Assembly: GCA_014904845.1 (NCBI GenBank)
Contig: MU119278.1
Span: forward strand, 156,831-220,830
Length of the DNA stretch: 64,000 bases
From: Acephala macrosclerotiorum
Taxonomy: Eukaryota; Ascomycota; Leotiomycetes; Helotiales; Mollisiaceae
Direction: 5' to 3'
The notes beneath the pieces are model-generated. The model ran no database searches, had not been told where the DNA came from, and was given only the letters and a program-made list of their open reading frames with translations. The translations under genes and the position numbers were made by a program. Below, one piece after another: positions 24,257 to 36,444 of this stretch (position 1 is the first letter of the stretch; every line of letters begins with the position of its first letter).

Positions 24257-25976
24257 TCCGATAATTATGTATTGAAAGATTATTGTATATATCGTTGCAA
24301 AAAGCAGGATGTGGGGACGAGGAGAAAGCGAAAGTTTTGATGAGGATCTAGTGCCGGTGCGGCTGAGGCAATGGGATTTTCGAAGCGTGAACCATGAGAG
24401 AGCTTCTATTTTGAGGTAGATAGAAGAAACGACTGTGGATGCCTTGGACGACGAGTGAGGAATATTGAAATTCGATCAACGAGCTGAGTCCGTACGGCAG
24501 GATACGACAGGAAGAGGATGATCGACGTTGTGAATAAGACTTAGGCCATAGTCGAACACGATGTTTCCACGGCTCGAGCTTGCGAAGCGAGTATTGGGAG
24601 AAACCCTACGGACTCGCACCAAGCTCTTTTCCCGTGCCAAAGAAGCGTGTCAATGGGCTGCATGGTAAGCCTTGCAGCCACAAACCCCGATACATGGCAT
24701 GATCTCGAAGTGGGTATCACGTCTGTCAGGAGTTAGGACCAAAGCCGCTCAGCGTCCTTCACACGGCTGTGATCATCGCACACCGGACGTCCGTGGCCGA
24801 CAAACGAGATGACGCTGATGAGAATGGTAAGGAGAACGGGATACCTTACGGAGGAGCTTGGAGCATGTTTTTTTTCTTCAGCCTCGACGATAATCCGAAT
24901 TGGATAGGGCAGCCTCGAGGTGAGATCTGCTTGGTCAGAGGCTCCGGCCATAACCTGACGTGGCTTACTCTCCTGCACTTGTCACGCCGAGATGGAGGGG
25001 TGAGCCTGAGTGGAAAGGCTGCACCCCTCCACACCTTTCGAACGCCACCAGGAATCCACAGGAAGCTTAGGCCTGGTGGCAGCGCCGTTGGGATAAAATG
25101 TACTTGTACTGTACTGTGCTGCTAGGGCTGGCCATTGCAACCCCAGGCGGAGGCTATGGGAGCATTGAGCTCTGGGAGGAGTGTGAGCGAATACGACGTG
25201 TGGGGTGGAGCGCTCGGAATGTAGCGGAGGATCAGTGATCACCAGCAGGGACCATAGGGATCCAGAGTTCCAGCGCTCGTCGGTGGGTGTGGGTGTGGGT
25301 GTGAGTGTGGGTGTAGGCCAGGTAGCCAAGATTCCGTGCACCGACGCTGCATAAGTCCCCATGAACGCCCTTCCACACTGACGACCAGGCACCCCTTCAC
25401 GGCACAGCACATTGAGCTGCAGGCTAGACGCTATTTTCAGAGCGGGGCTGGTCTGGGAGTGAGGCGCTGATCAGATCCGCAGATCTTCCTCCTTCAGCCT
25501 GTTTTCCTTATGGCCGGGGCTACTAGGCCATCACTAGACTCAGGGCACCTGCGCGCTATCGTCACGGACACTACATGGGAACAAGCGAGAGAAATAGGGG
25601 CAAGCGGACGGCGCGGCTCACGGCAACATGCATTTTGGTACGTCGTCAGCTGGAACTTGACTCGGGCAGCGCATATCGAAGGGTTGTCGTCGTATCGACG
25701 GCGGGTGCGTGAATAATGCACCTGTTGACGAAGAGGCACACGACTGAAAATTCAGATCATTTCATTGATCAGAGATCGTAGCAACTTCATATACTATACT
25801 TGACAAAATTGTTTATGAAAACGCCCAAGTCTAATGAAAAGCAACCGCTATTATTCCCAAACAAGCTGAAAATGTCAAGGATCGTCTTTTGTGAAAAGCA
25901 ATGTCCCATTCTCCGGACCCCAAAACAGTCGAATCTAAGAAAATCGTATACAATCGCCGCCGGGCTACTACACCGC
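24257..25976. promoter_or_regulatory. intergenic region between AflR-like gene and PKS 3' end
   Basis: These 1.7 kb hold the promoter and leader of the AflR-like regulator and the 3' region of the PKS. A TATATA sits near 24287-24292. A G/T-rich simple repeat lies at 25283-25317. No gene is recognisable. Confidence 0.5.
25283..25317. repeat. GGGTGT microsatellite
   Basis: About five to six imperfect GGGTGT units, with one A interruption, give a strongly strand-asymmetric G-rich tract about 1 kb upstream of the AflR-like gene. Confidence 0.8.
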
Positions 25977-28900
25977 CTATGCAAGGACGGCTTCTCTAAG
26001 TATATCACCAAGGAGCTTGACCTGTTACAGTGGGTCAGCACGGAGGTCTCGGATGTTCAGGAGTGAGCTACTTACATATGGCTTTTTCATCATCGAGAAA
26101 TGATTGCCTGGCATGTGTCGCGTAACAAATTTCTCCGAGTTGAGGTATTTGTCCCAGATGTTGGGACCGAAGTCTGTCCTGTTGTCTAACAGGAACTGCG
26201 CGTGACCGTATGGGAAGGGATCTGGTCTGGGGTCGGTAGGCAGCTTGCAGACGCCATCCTCGCACCAGATGGCAGTCACCTGAGGACTCTTCTTCGGATC
26301 AATCTTCTCTGCTGTGTAATTCGATAGAGCGTTGACAGACGCAGCGAAGTGAGGAAGGAGCCATTTCGGAAGTTTCGAGGCGTCGCCATCGCCGAGAAGG
26401 CCGATGGAGGCGAACCATCTGTGAAGAGAGGCGGGAAGAGGCTCGATGATGTCAGGACATGGTGAATCGATGAGAATGAGCCTCTCAACTTCATCGCCAT
26501 TCTTCGTCAGTTGGTTGACTGCCTCGAATGCAATGACTCCACCGGCACTCCAGCCAGCCAGGAGGTATGGGCCGGTTGGTTGGCGTCGCTTCATTTCTGT
26601 GATAAATGCTGTAGCCATGCCAATGACACCAACGTTGAACTCTTCTGGGACCTTCATGTAAGGAGAGTTGAGACCCATCACAGCCACCTGAGGTGTGAGG
26701 TTTGGAATGTCGACGTAAGAAGTCGCAGATCCACCACCATCAGGAATGAGCCAGAGCTGTTTCGTGCATGTCTTCAAGCTACCTTGAAGTAGCACTGAAC
26801 TCGCAAGTCGCGTGGGAGGGGCCCGAGATATTGTCGTGCTCACTTGCTTGGTGATGACAACTGGCGCAGGTGGAGGCGGCGCGACGACCTTCACAGGAGC
26901 GGGCGGTGGGGTGTCAAGGCCTAGCGATTTTCTGATCTCACCCATTGTTACATTCGTGGTGAGGAGGTCGCCAGGCAGATCCACGTCGGTTGTCTCTCGA
27001 AGACGACCAAGAATGGTAAGACTCATCAATGAATCCATACCGAGGGTAGAGAGATCAACTGTATCAGGAATTTCTTCCGTGTCGACCCCCATCTCCTCTG
27101 CAATTGTGCTTCTGATGAGTTCAATCAGGCCGCCTTGGTCGCCAGTGCTCGTTGGCTTTTCATCATCCGAGGGATCTTCGAGTGGAGTCGTGACGTTGGA
27201 GTCAATCTCTTCAGGTGTGGACTCATTGCCAGATGTCGTGGAGGAAGTCTCAACCGAATCGATGGAGGCTGATCGGTCCGAGGCCTGCTCCGTCTCAAAC
27301 TTGGACAAGAAGGTCTTGAATGCTCCAATGGTCGGGTAGTCGTTGAAATCATGTGAAGCGATGTCAAGGTCCATCTCCTCTCGGATTCTTCCACTCACAG
27401 TCAAGGACATGAGCGAATCGACACCAAGATCTGCGAAGCCGATGTTATCAACAAGCTCTTCCATCTCGACGCCCACCTCTGTAGCCAAGATCTCAAGAAC
27501 CTTGACTGTTACGGAGGGACCGCCTATCAACTTCTTGTTGACAGTTGCAATGCTCGCCATGCTGACTTGCTCAGTCTTCTTCGCAGTCTTGGATGCAGCT
27601 GAAGGCTTGGATGCAGCTGAAGGCTTGGATGCAGCTGAAGGCTTGGGAGCTGCGATTTGTTGGCGGGCTGGGGCTGACTTCACAGCGCCAATGGCGGCGG
27701 CGCCAATAGGAGGCAGGAAAATGTTCAAGACCTTGCGTGGAATGCACTGGAACTTCAAGCCCATGACAGCGGCCACGACTCTGTCACCATCAAAGATGTA
27801 GACATCACCAGCTTTGACATTTGGCTCCGTGTCTTGCATCTTGACGTAAGAGCGGTAGTTCTTGTCGGCGGAAAGAGGTTCAGCAATCTTCCATGATTCC
27901 CAACCGTGTGAGATGTAGGCACTCTCACGGGTGTCGACCGCATCCGATGCATTAAGAATGAACCCAGAGATATGGGCCAAGCTGTCGATCCAGTATGGAC
28001 TGCACTTGAAAGTGCCATCTTTTGGTGTCGTCTGGAACTTGATGGTTGCAGTTGCCTCGAAGTTCTTGCTGTCAAGAATGACCTGCTCCATTCCTCGGAA
28101 TTTGGGATTGTAGTCGACCATGGCGGCAAACAACTTGTACGCGAGACCGCGTCCGATCTTGTGGGCTTCGCCTGTGATTTCAGCCGCCTTGAGCCAATCA
28201 ATGCGAGATTGGATGAGGTAGGCTGTGCGTTTCCAATCCGAAAGATAATCGTTGCTCTTTGCGAAGAAGATGTTGCAGACTGCATGCTCTGTCAAAGTCT
28301 TGCCAGAGCCGGTCGTCCATGTGAGATCTGCACGAGCAGCAGCGACATTGACCTTCGTAGTGAGAGTGAGGATGGTGGTTTTGCCTTCTTCTTGAGGAGC
28401 GATGAGTGGTTTGGTGACCTTCATGTTCGCTGCATCCATGACGAGATCGGTGACATCTGGTCTAATCAACTTGTAGGCATACTCGGCTGTGGTCATAGCC
28501 ATGTCTGCATAGAGTGACTAGAATTATGTTAGTGATGTGACCAGCATACGGGCGAGGAAAATACATACCGATGGAGTTAGGTACGAGCCGTTCACGACAT
28601 GGCCGCTCACAACCTCACGAAGACCAGGCTTGGCGAGATCAGATTCAGTGACCACAGTTGCGACATCGCCTTCGATGGTTTCGCTGATAACTGAGTGGAT
28701 TGAAGTTGTCGAGAGTTTTGGCACCGACTCCTTCTCTGCTTCGACGAATCCTAAAGCAGGAAGCTTTCCTTTGGTCAAGCACCAATCTCCCTCGTATTGG
28801 ATCCAGTAGTTCTTGTCATCGAAGCTGTAGGTGGGCAGATCTAGGAGCTGAACGCAGTCGTTGAAGTCTCGGTGGTATTCGTTCCAGTCGACGTTGAGGC

Positions 28901-31900
28901 CTGCAGTGTGCATTGTGCTCAAGCTGGAGGAGAGAGTCTTGTAAGGATTCTCGTTTCTGCGCAGTGTGGGTGCGATGAGCGTAGAGGGACCGAAAGTTGC
29001 CTTCACCATGCCAGAGCAAACTGGGTGGGGGCCAACTTCGATCCAGACAGTCTTGTTGTCGACGTTACCGGATTGCTGGGCAGACTGGAGACCTCCCAAG
29101 AAATCGACGGGGTTTCGGGCGTGGTTCCTAAGATACTCTGCATCGATAACTTCGGGCTCGTTCAACATTCGGCCAAGGACCGATGAGATGAGAGGCACCT
29201 TCTCTTTGCCGAAGTGGACCGACTCAGCGAGTTTCTGGAACTCGTCGAGAATGGGGTCAACTTGACCGGAGTGGAAAGCGAAAGGCACCTTCAGCTGAGT
29301 ACACTTGAAGCCTGCATCCTTGAGCAAGTCTGAAGTGACGGCCATCTCCTCGACGGCGCCGCTGAGCACGGTCTCTTTTGTGCCATTGATGCATGCGACG
29401 TTTAATGTAGATGAAGCGCTTCCGAGAGCTTCGGTGATAGAAGCAACTGAGCCTTGGACGGCAACCATGATGTGTGTGCCAGGGGTGCATTTCTCAAGCA
29501 AAAGTTCCGCTCTCTTGCCGACGAGGTAGATCACATCGCTTGCTGAAAGAATGCCAGAGACATTCAAAGCAGCATATTCACCAAGACTGTGTCCGAGGAC
29601 AACTGAGGGTTTGATTCCCCAGGAGTCCCACAATCTGGCAACTGCCATCTCGAGGCATACAACTCCGATTTGAACGATGACGGGCGACAAGCTAGCAACA
29701 TCTTCGACGCTGCCGTCTATCAAGGGGAGGAAGGATGGAAAGCCATGGATTGTTGCGATGCTGTCGAACTCGTCGATGGTGTCTCTGAAGAGCGTTGAGT
29801 TCGCGTAGAAATCCTTGCCCAATGACGCATAGTGCGATCCTTGGCCAGTGAAAAGGAAAGCAACCTTTGGTGGTTCGGGAAGGACTGGTTCTACCTTCTC
29901 GCTCAACTTGGACTTGAGACCAGCCTTGACTTGATCGATGTCGGATGCAGTGACTGATATCCGCCAGTTGTGTTGGATTTTGCGAGCAGTAGTGGTGTAG
30001 GCTAAGTCGGCGATCGAGGTGGTGGGGTTTTCCTCAAGGTAGGCGATGTACCGCTCAGCATTTCTGATCATGGCAGACTTGGATTTGGCGGTGACAGTGA
30101 CAACGTGGGTTGAGCGGGGATCGATGGCTATTCTTGATTCCGAGGGCCCTTCTTCCAGCAACAGTCCAGTGTTCCCACCAGCAGCGCTAAAGTTGTTAAC
30201 GAAGATGCGTCGGGGGACACCGGCTCTCTTCCGAAGAGGAGTTTTGTGGAAGGCGATGTGAACATTGCGCTCGGCAAGATCCTTGGGGAAGCCCTTGTTG
30301 ATGGTGCCCTTGATTCCCACATGTGGAGGGATGGCATTCTTTCGCAGCATCATCAAGACTTTGATCAATGCAGTGACACCTGATGCGGCCTCACCATGTC
30401 CAACGTTGGCCTTCACAGCGCCCAGGAACAATGGCTGTTCAGCAGTCCTCTTGCGGTCAGCGGGAGCAAAGACATTGGTCACGGACTTCATCTCTGTTCC
30501 GTCTCCTGCTTGTGTTCCAGTGCCGTGCATTTCAACGTAATCTATATCGAGGGCATCAACACCAGCTTTGTCCAGAATGGCTTTGTAGAGGATCTCCTGG
30601 GTTCCGCCGTGAGGATGGGTGATAGAGATAGCGTCGGCTGAGTGATTTGTAGCAGTCGCAAGGATCACCGCGAGAACGTTATCCTTCTCAGCGAGCGCAT
30701 CGTCTAGTCTCTTGACAATGACAGTTCCGACACCATCAGCTCGGCAGTATCCATCAGCGTCATTGTCGAAAGTTGCACAGGGGCCCTTCTTGGACAAGAA
30801 TTGACCTCGAGAGAGACCGGCGAAAATGTCCGAGTTGGTCATGCACGAGAGACCACCAACGATGGCGGTGTCACAGTCTCCAGCAACAAGAGATGTGCAC
30901 GCTAACTGCATTGCAGCAGCACTCGACGAGCAAGCAGTGTCAATGTTGAAAGAGGGTCCAGAGAACCCAAAGTGGTAGTTGATGCGCCCTGGGCCAAATG
31001 CTCTGACACCGCCGGTGATGAAATATGTATCGACTTCTTGAGCCGCGTTGATCTCTCGCCAATCATCAGAAGTTTGCCCATAGAAAGTACCGATGCGGTC
31101 CAGCTTTGTCGAGCGTGTTCGGTTAGGAACGTATCCGGACATCTCAAGAGCCTCGTAGGCTGTGGAAAGGGCCATTCTCTGCATGGGGTCTGTTTGGAAC
31201 GCCTCACGAGGAGACATGTTGAAGAATCGGGGGTCAAAGAGACCTGGGTTCTCGATCCAGCATCCGTATGGTGTGTGACTGGTATTCGTCTTCTTTCCTG
31301 TAGGATCGTAATGCGTTTCGGCGTTGAATCGATCTTTTGGAACAACGCGGTGCACGTCCAATCCCTTCTCGAGAAGCTCCCACAGCTTCTCGTGGCTTGC
31401 AGCATCTGGGAATCTGCCGGCCATACCAACAATTGCGAGCTTGACGGGTCCATTGGACTCGCTCTTTGGCGAGGAATTGTCCTGTTTCGCCGCTGTAAGT
31501 GGTCGTCTGAGGATGACCTCAAGGTCTGTCTGGGCCTTGAGCATCGATGAGAGGCTGCTGGCAGCTTTTGTTGGGCCGTAAGGAATGACGAGGCATTTTG
31601 ACCCCTTGAACTCCTGAGCCTTGACGACACATGCGTGCACCACCTTCTGGAACTCAAGCTTCTCGGTCAAGATGTCTCTCAGGATGGCCTGGATGAGCGA
31701 GATGGAGGTTTTCTCGGAATACCACGTGCCAGTCGCACAGGACAGGAGGGGAAATCTTGGGACGAGATCGCCAAGAACTTTTTGGACTTGCGAGCTTGCC
31801 AGGCGCAAGATCTTCTCGGCATTGAAGCTCGAGAAAAGATGCGGGGCATGATATGGTCCATGGACAGGGATGGACATCGGCTTGGTGTCGAAAGCATCGG

Positions 31901-32685
31901 TGCCGAACAAAGTCTTCAGGGTAGCAGGTGGTCCGCTGATGGCGATGCTGGTGGCGGTAGTTGCACTGACAAATGCTTGACTCGCCATTGGAATTTTCTG
32001 TGAAGGTCAATAAAAGTGGACCCATGCGATGCGATCAATTAACTCACGTTCTCTTTATGGAAGTCGTTGAGAATCGAGCTCGTCTCCGCTTCCTCTAACG
32101 CAGGTAAAACATATGTCCAGCTTTGCGAGATTTCGGCATCACCCTGTAAACGGTCGGCTAGCGCAGCAACATATGCTCCAGTTCGAAATGCCATCAAAAC
32201 AACTTGTACTGCGACCGGCACGAGTGCTGATAGAGATGGGGCCGACGAAATCGCAGCAGCAGCGAAAAGACCTGTGCACAGACCAACTAAGCTGGTTTCG
32301 TCTGGTCTCGTTGTATCCTCGTGCATCTTCTCTGCACAGCTTTGATTCTAATGTTAGCTATATTTCTTGAACGAATTTGCAAGGCGACTTACTCGATGTA
32401 ATGTGCGAGCTGTGTGATACACAGTAAGGCACTGTCCACGGCGGCATTTTTGATGTCTCTCGCATGGTATTTGTCGTTCAAGTCCTTGATGGACGAAAAA
32501 TGAGGTACTCTTCGTCTTTCGATGGCAGACAATTGGTCCACCTCTGCCCTCAACGCGGTGCCGACTCGGTCGAAAAACGATTGTGTTAATATACTTGGAT
32601 CCCCAGACTTGAAGAAGTCCGCTAAAAATCCGTGTATGTCCAATGTTTGGTCTCCGAAGAGGAGAAATGCCATTTTCTCCGCCAT
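25977..32685 (-). CDS. PKS1: non-reducing polyketide synthase, melanin type
   Basis: This iterative type I PKS would condense malonyl-CoA into the polyhydroxynaphthalene precursor of DHN melanin. Five exons (32393-32685, 32048-32339, 28569-31997, 26076-28517, 25977-26021) join in frame to 2166 residues, the usual size of the PKS1/Alb1 class. Domains in order: SAT (about 1-350, nucleophile Cys119 in GLCTGLF); KS (about 380-800, Cys551 in DTACSSS, His686, His729); malonyl-AT (about 905-1220, Ser999 in GHSLGEYAAL); PT (about 1290-1610, His1328 in SGHVVNG, Asp1516 in WIDSLAHISGF); two ACPs (phosphopantetheine Ser1706 and Ser1834, both in DSLMSL); thioesterase/Claisen cyclase (Ser1995 in GWSAGG, His2144 in PGNHFS). 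The PT-ACP linker carries a SKPSAA tandem repeat. The start at 32685 follows a good context; a second Met lies three codons on. The co-located naphthol reductase and Cmr1-like regulator support melanin, but a naphthopyrone-type product cannot be excluded from sequence. Confidence 0.96.
27588..27641 (-). repeat. 18-bp tandem repeat in PKS PT-ACP linker
   Basis: Three perfect copies of an 18-bp unit (CTTGGATGCAGCTGAAGG on the + strand) encode repeated SKPSAA-type hexapeptides in the linker before the first ACP. The unit length preserves frame, so copy-number change would lengthen or shorten the linker without breaking the gene. Confidence 0.92.
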
Positions 32686-34277
32686 CTTGGAGTTGAGCAA
32701 TGAATGCTCTTTGTGTTAGGGCGAGCTCAAAAGCTCTTTCGGGGTCCCTTCAAGTCTATATCAACCAAATGAACGAGCGGGGGGTTGAAACAAAGTATTG
32801 GATTATGAGACTCATGAGACGTTCTCAGATATCATTGCACTGTTAAAGATGTTTCTTCAGCAATTCTTTGAGACAACAGCTGGTACCTATAGTGCTTGAG
32901 CGCCCAGATATGACAGGTTGTCTCACCTCGAGACTCCGTCCAAAGATAGTGTCCGTTCAATCTCTCGCGTCGGACATCGATAACCGAGCCGCTTATGGCA
33001 CGATCACTGCTTGCGAAGGGTGGCTGGTACATCATGCTTTCTCAGCCTTCAGGTCTCGTATTGAGTGGACTCTCGCATCCCTTGATCCGATGGGTGGCTC
33101 CGCTGCTAATTGGTAATTCTTGCAGTGTAATGAAACCTGCTCACATAATGGCAGGCTGAAGAAGGTTACTGCTTTTCGGCGCAGCTTAGGAGCAGGCCGC
33201 TTGGCCCTCGCGATCCGTGGTTAGGCTCATTGGTATCCAAGTCCGGCGGACATCCCCACGAACACCTTAGCACTGCCTCTCTGGCTACCCTTTCCCGATA
33301 AACGATCATGTCATTAGTCGAACATTCCATTTTGAGGTCTTTGAAAAGCTGAGATCATGACTGTGTGGATGCGCTGCCCGAATCTGGGGATTGGTATTTC
33401 CGGTGGCGACCAATTTGGACCGTAAGCCGCAGAGGGGCTCCGCCAAAGATGAGCCCCGAATCCCTTGTCCGATGCTCTGTTGGCATATGATAATTTCTGA
33501 GACATACACGTGTAAGCTCTCAAGAGCTGTCAACTCAAATCGTTGGTCGTGAGGAGAGTGTGGACTCAGCAGAGCTGCAGCGATGAAACAAAAGATGCGC
33601 ATTGACGATCAACCAGAACTTCAGAAATTCGTCATCGAGGAAGTATTCGCCCGTAGAAGGAAAAGTGATATTTAAAAATTTGAAGTATATCAATGATGCC
33701 TCCGACCTGTACTTCCTTGGTGTGCAAACCGATCTTCATTTCAGAATTTGATGATATTCCCAGTCCCAACCCCATTCTCGTCGCGTGCAGAGATCTCAAC
33801 GCGTGCCCCTCAGCCAATGCCAACAATCGCTTGAGACACACGTGTCCTCGTGTTGCTTCACGTGAAGTTTATGATGTTTTGATGAGGCAGGATCCGAAGT
33901 TGTTAGCAGATCAGTTGTCACAGATGCACGTACGAAGGCAGTGGGAAGTTTCTTACATTGTGCCTCAATTTTGACTTTTACGCTAGCTGAGCTTCCACCC
34001 CTGCCGCTAACCGCAAACTGATTAGATCCGGAGTCATTAGGCTTAAGTATTAACGACCGACGAGATCTCAAAAACAACTTCATTGCTACAACCACAAGAA
34101 TAAAAATTAAGGACTCCACGCAACCAATCTCGAGTATCAACATGTTTTCCAAATCATCGCTCAAAGACAAAATGCTGACGAATGTAACCAGGTCACCATA
34201 TTGTATCGCTGTTTTGTACCGGGACAAGAACCATTTCAGAATCCGCACCCCTCTTCTCACAAACTGCTTCAGCATCC
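32686..34277. promoter_or_regulatory. PKS upstream region
   Basis: These 1.6 kb separate the PKS start from the 3' end of the multicopper oxidase, both on the - strand. A TATA-like GATATAGA lies at about 32754-32762, roughly 70 bp before the PKS ATG. No recognisable gene is present. Activator sites for Cmr1 or AflR would be expected here, but I cannot place them with confidence. Confidence 0.45.
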
Positions 34278-36444
34278 TCACAGGCCGTAGCCATCAATGG
34301 CGAAGTCAGCGGCGCGTCTGGCAAGTTTGCTGCTGCGCTTGTCACGCTTCATGGCGGCGACCTGAGGCATGCTTCTCTTGGAGACGACCGCACTAGAATC
34401 GGGTCAGCCAACGCTACCAATGCATGTCTCGGGAATTAAAATGCTTACCCTGGGTCTGGATAAAGAGGCTGGGTATTAGCGCCGGTCAGGTCAGTGTAGT
34501 TAGCTGTATTTCCAGCCGCGTTTCCAGCAGTTGGGATTCCTTGGGCTTGGCAGTTTGCCAAGGAATCAGGTGGAATCGGCAAACCAGCAAGCTCCTGAGG
34601 AGCTTCAATGATGGTTGCAATGAGGCCCATAACCACATGCCATTCGATGTGGCAATGGAACAGCCAAACGCCTGGATTCTCGGCCTGGAAGCGGATCACA
34701 GCATAGCTTCCAGCGTTGACAGCAAGGGTATCACGTTTTGGAGGGACGGCTGGAAAGTTCCTAAGTCCGAAGTCAGTATATTTTCATACATTTCCAAGAA
34801 AAAGTTTCTCACCTGCCGTGTCCGGTGTAGACACCCTTGCCAGATGCGGGCCGTTCGCAGACTTGGAACTGATGGCCGTGCAGATGGAAGGGGTGGATGG
34901 CAGCATCAAGGTTGTTTACCACGATCTGTACGATATCGCCCTTGTTGACCACGAACGGATTGACGTCTCCGTAGATGGCGGGGTTGGTGTTAGATGACCC
35001 GGTGGTGAATGCAGTGAAAAGACTTGGAACCTTCTGGCTGATGTAGGTGTTGTTGTTGAAGTACGCTCTTAACTTCTGTCAGATTGCAAATATGTTGTCA
35101 AGGGCATGAGACTCACCTGGGAATTCCATTGTTATCAAGTCCAAAGTTGAAGTTCAACGTGATATCCTTATCAACCACGTCGCGCTCGCCAAGGAGAGGC
35201 TGATTGTCCAATGCGACGAGGGTTGCGTCATTTTGAATATCCCACTCGGGTACGACGAAAGCGGGAGGAGCACCCTTTGATGCATCGTACTCAATTACTC
35301 CGGTTATGTTGAATGGCCACACATTGGTGGATCCTCCAGTGGCATAATCCCGGTTCATGTCAAGTGACGCCAAGAATTCATAGTTTCTCCTAACCGATGT
35401 TTGCGCAATCAAAAGAAATTCGTATCTTTGAGCAGGTGCAACCCGGATTTGATACGCATCATGCTCCTGTACGTAAGATCCGTCAATCGAGATGAGATGC
35501 ATTGTATGAGAGTCAAATTGAAGCATCACAGCTGCGAAAGCTGCGACGCTGATGACTCTGACCCTGTACGTTTTGCCTGCCTGGAAATTCATCGAGGTGG
35601 TTGAGATTGTGTCATTCACCAGGAGTGCATCTGGGAACGGTGGCAGAAAGTGCGTGTTGGTCGTAACGAGCATTTGATCGATCAATGTAGGAACCGGTGT
35701 GTGGTACCAATCTGAAACCGTGAAAACAAACTCTTCGTCATACTTCCCCGCATAGGGATCGTTTGGATCATGCACAATCAAAGGACCTGCGCAAGTCAAC
35801 ATCGAGGCTCGTCATCGACCGAATCTTGCATGTCACGGGAATGGGGCGTGCATGTCACGGGAATGGGGCGTGCACGTACCTCGCAAGCCATCGGGATACT
35901 GTCCCATATTGTGGGAATGATACCAGTAAGTTCCTGGCGCATCGAGCTAGTCAAATCAGTTAGAAGTTGTTTGGGATTGCACTTCCAAGAATATATTACA
36001 TGGAAGGTGTACGTGAGGCTACCTCCTGGCTGGATGGGGCATTGTGTCACCTGATTAGAGGTTAGTATTTCATATTCATATCTTGGGACGAGCCTGATGT
36101 ACTGACCCCAGTAGGGCCATCCATAACCTGCGTTCCAAATTGGTTCAGACCATGGAAGTGTATGCCGGTTGATTGAGTACCCAAGTTATTGGTTACTTGA
36201 ACCACAATTGTGTCGCCCACAGTCCCCTCGATCGTGGGACATGGCCATTGCCCGTTTATCCCAATCACTTGTCTACACAAATTGAAGTTAATATAAAACC
36301 AGAGTTGTTTCCAAACGGCTCTTACCGGGTAAAGTTGTCCGGTGCGGCTTCGACGAAGTCGATGCTCCAGTTGTATGTAATTGTTGCGCAAGTAGCGAGA
36401 GAGGCCGACAAGGCAAGGGAAAGGAAAGTTGTTAACGACTGCAT
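34278..36444 (-). CDS. secreted multicopper oxidase, Fet3/Abr1-like
   Basis: A three-cupredoxin-domain multicopper oxidase. Eight exons (36326-36444, 36107-36272, 36000-36050, 35880-35946, 35117-35786, 34813-35067, 34449-34760, 34278-34392) join to 584 residues. A signal peptide covers about residues 1-20. Copper ligands are all present: HFHG (78-81), WYHSH (121-125), HPFHLHGH (416-423) and HCHIEWH (478-484). The sequence around [19 protein letters not shown], the acidic pair in YDEEF (152-153) and SDWYH resemble Fet3-type ferroxidases rather than plant-type laccases. Unlike Fet3 there is no C-terminal membrane anchor; the tail is basic. Aspergillus fumigatus Abr1, a melanin-cluster oxidase, is of this type. 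A role in pigment polymerisation is therefore inferred from family plus proximity to the PKS; a secreted ferroxidase is the alternative. Confidence 0.92.
35828..35871. repeat. 22-bp tandem duplication in oxidase intron
   Basis: Two perfect adjacent copies of a 22-bp unit (starts GCATGTCACGGGAATGG) lie within the fourth intron of the multicopper oxidase (35787-35879), close to its 5' splice site. The duplication explains why this intron is longer than its neighbours. Confidence 0.92.

Noticed and set aside
26812..27339. 175-codon open frame on the + strand inside the PKS
   Set aside because: It is antisense to the ACP region of the PKS and is explained by the Ser/Thr/Asp-rich codons of the real gene.
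30902..31657. 251-codon frame on the - strand in the PKS region
   Set aside because: It is an out-of-frame shadow of the KS-coding exon with no domain of its own.
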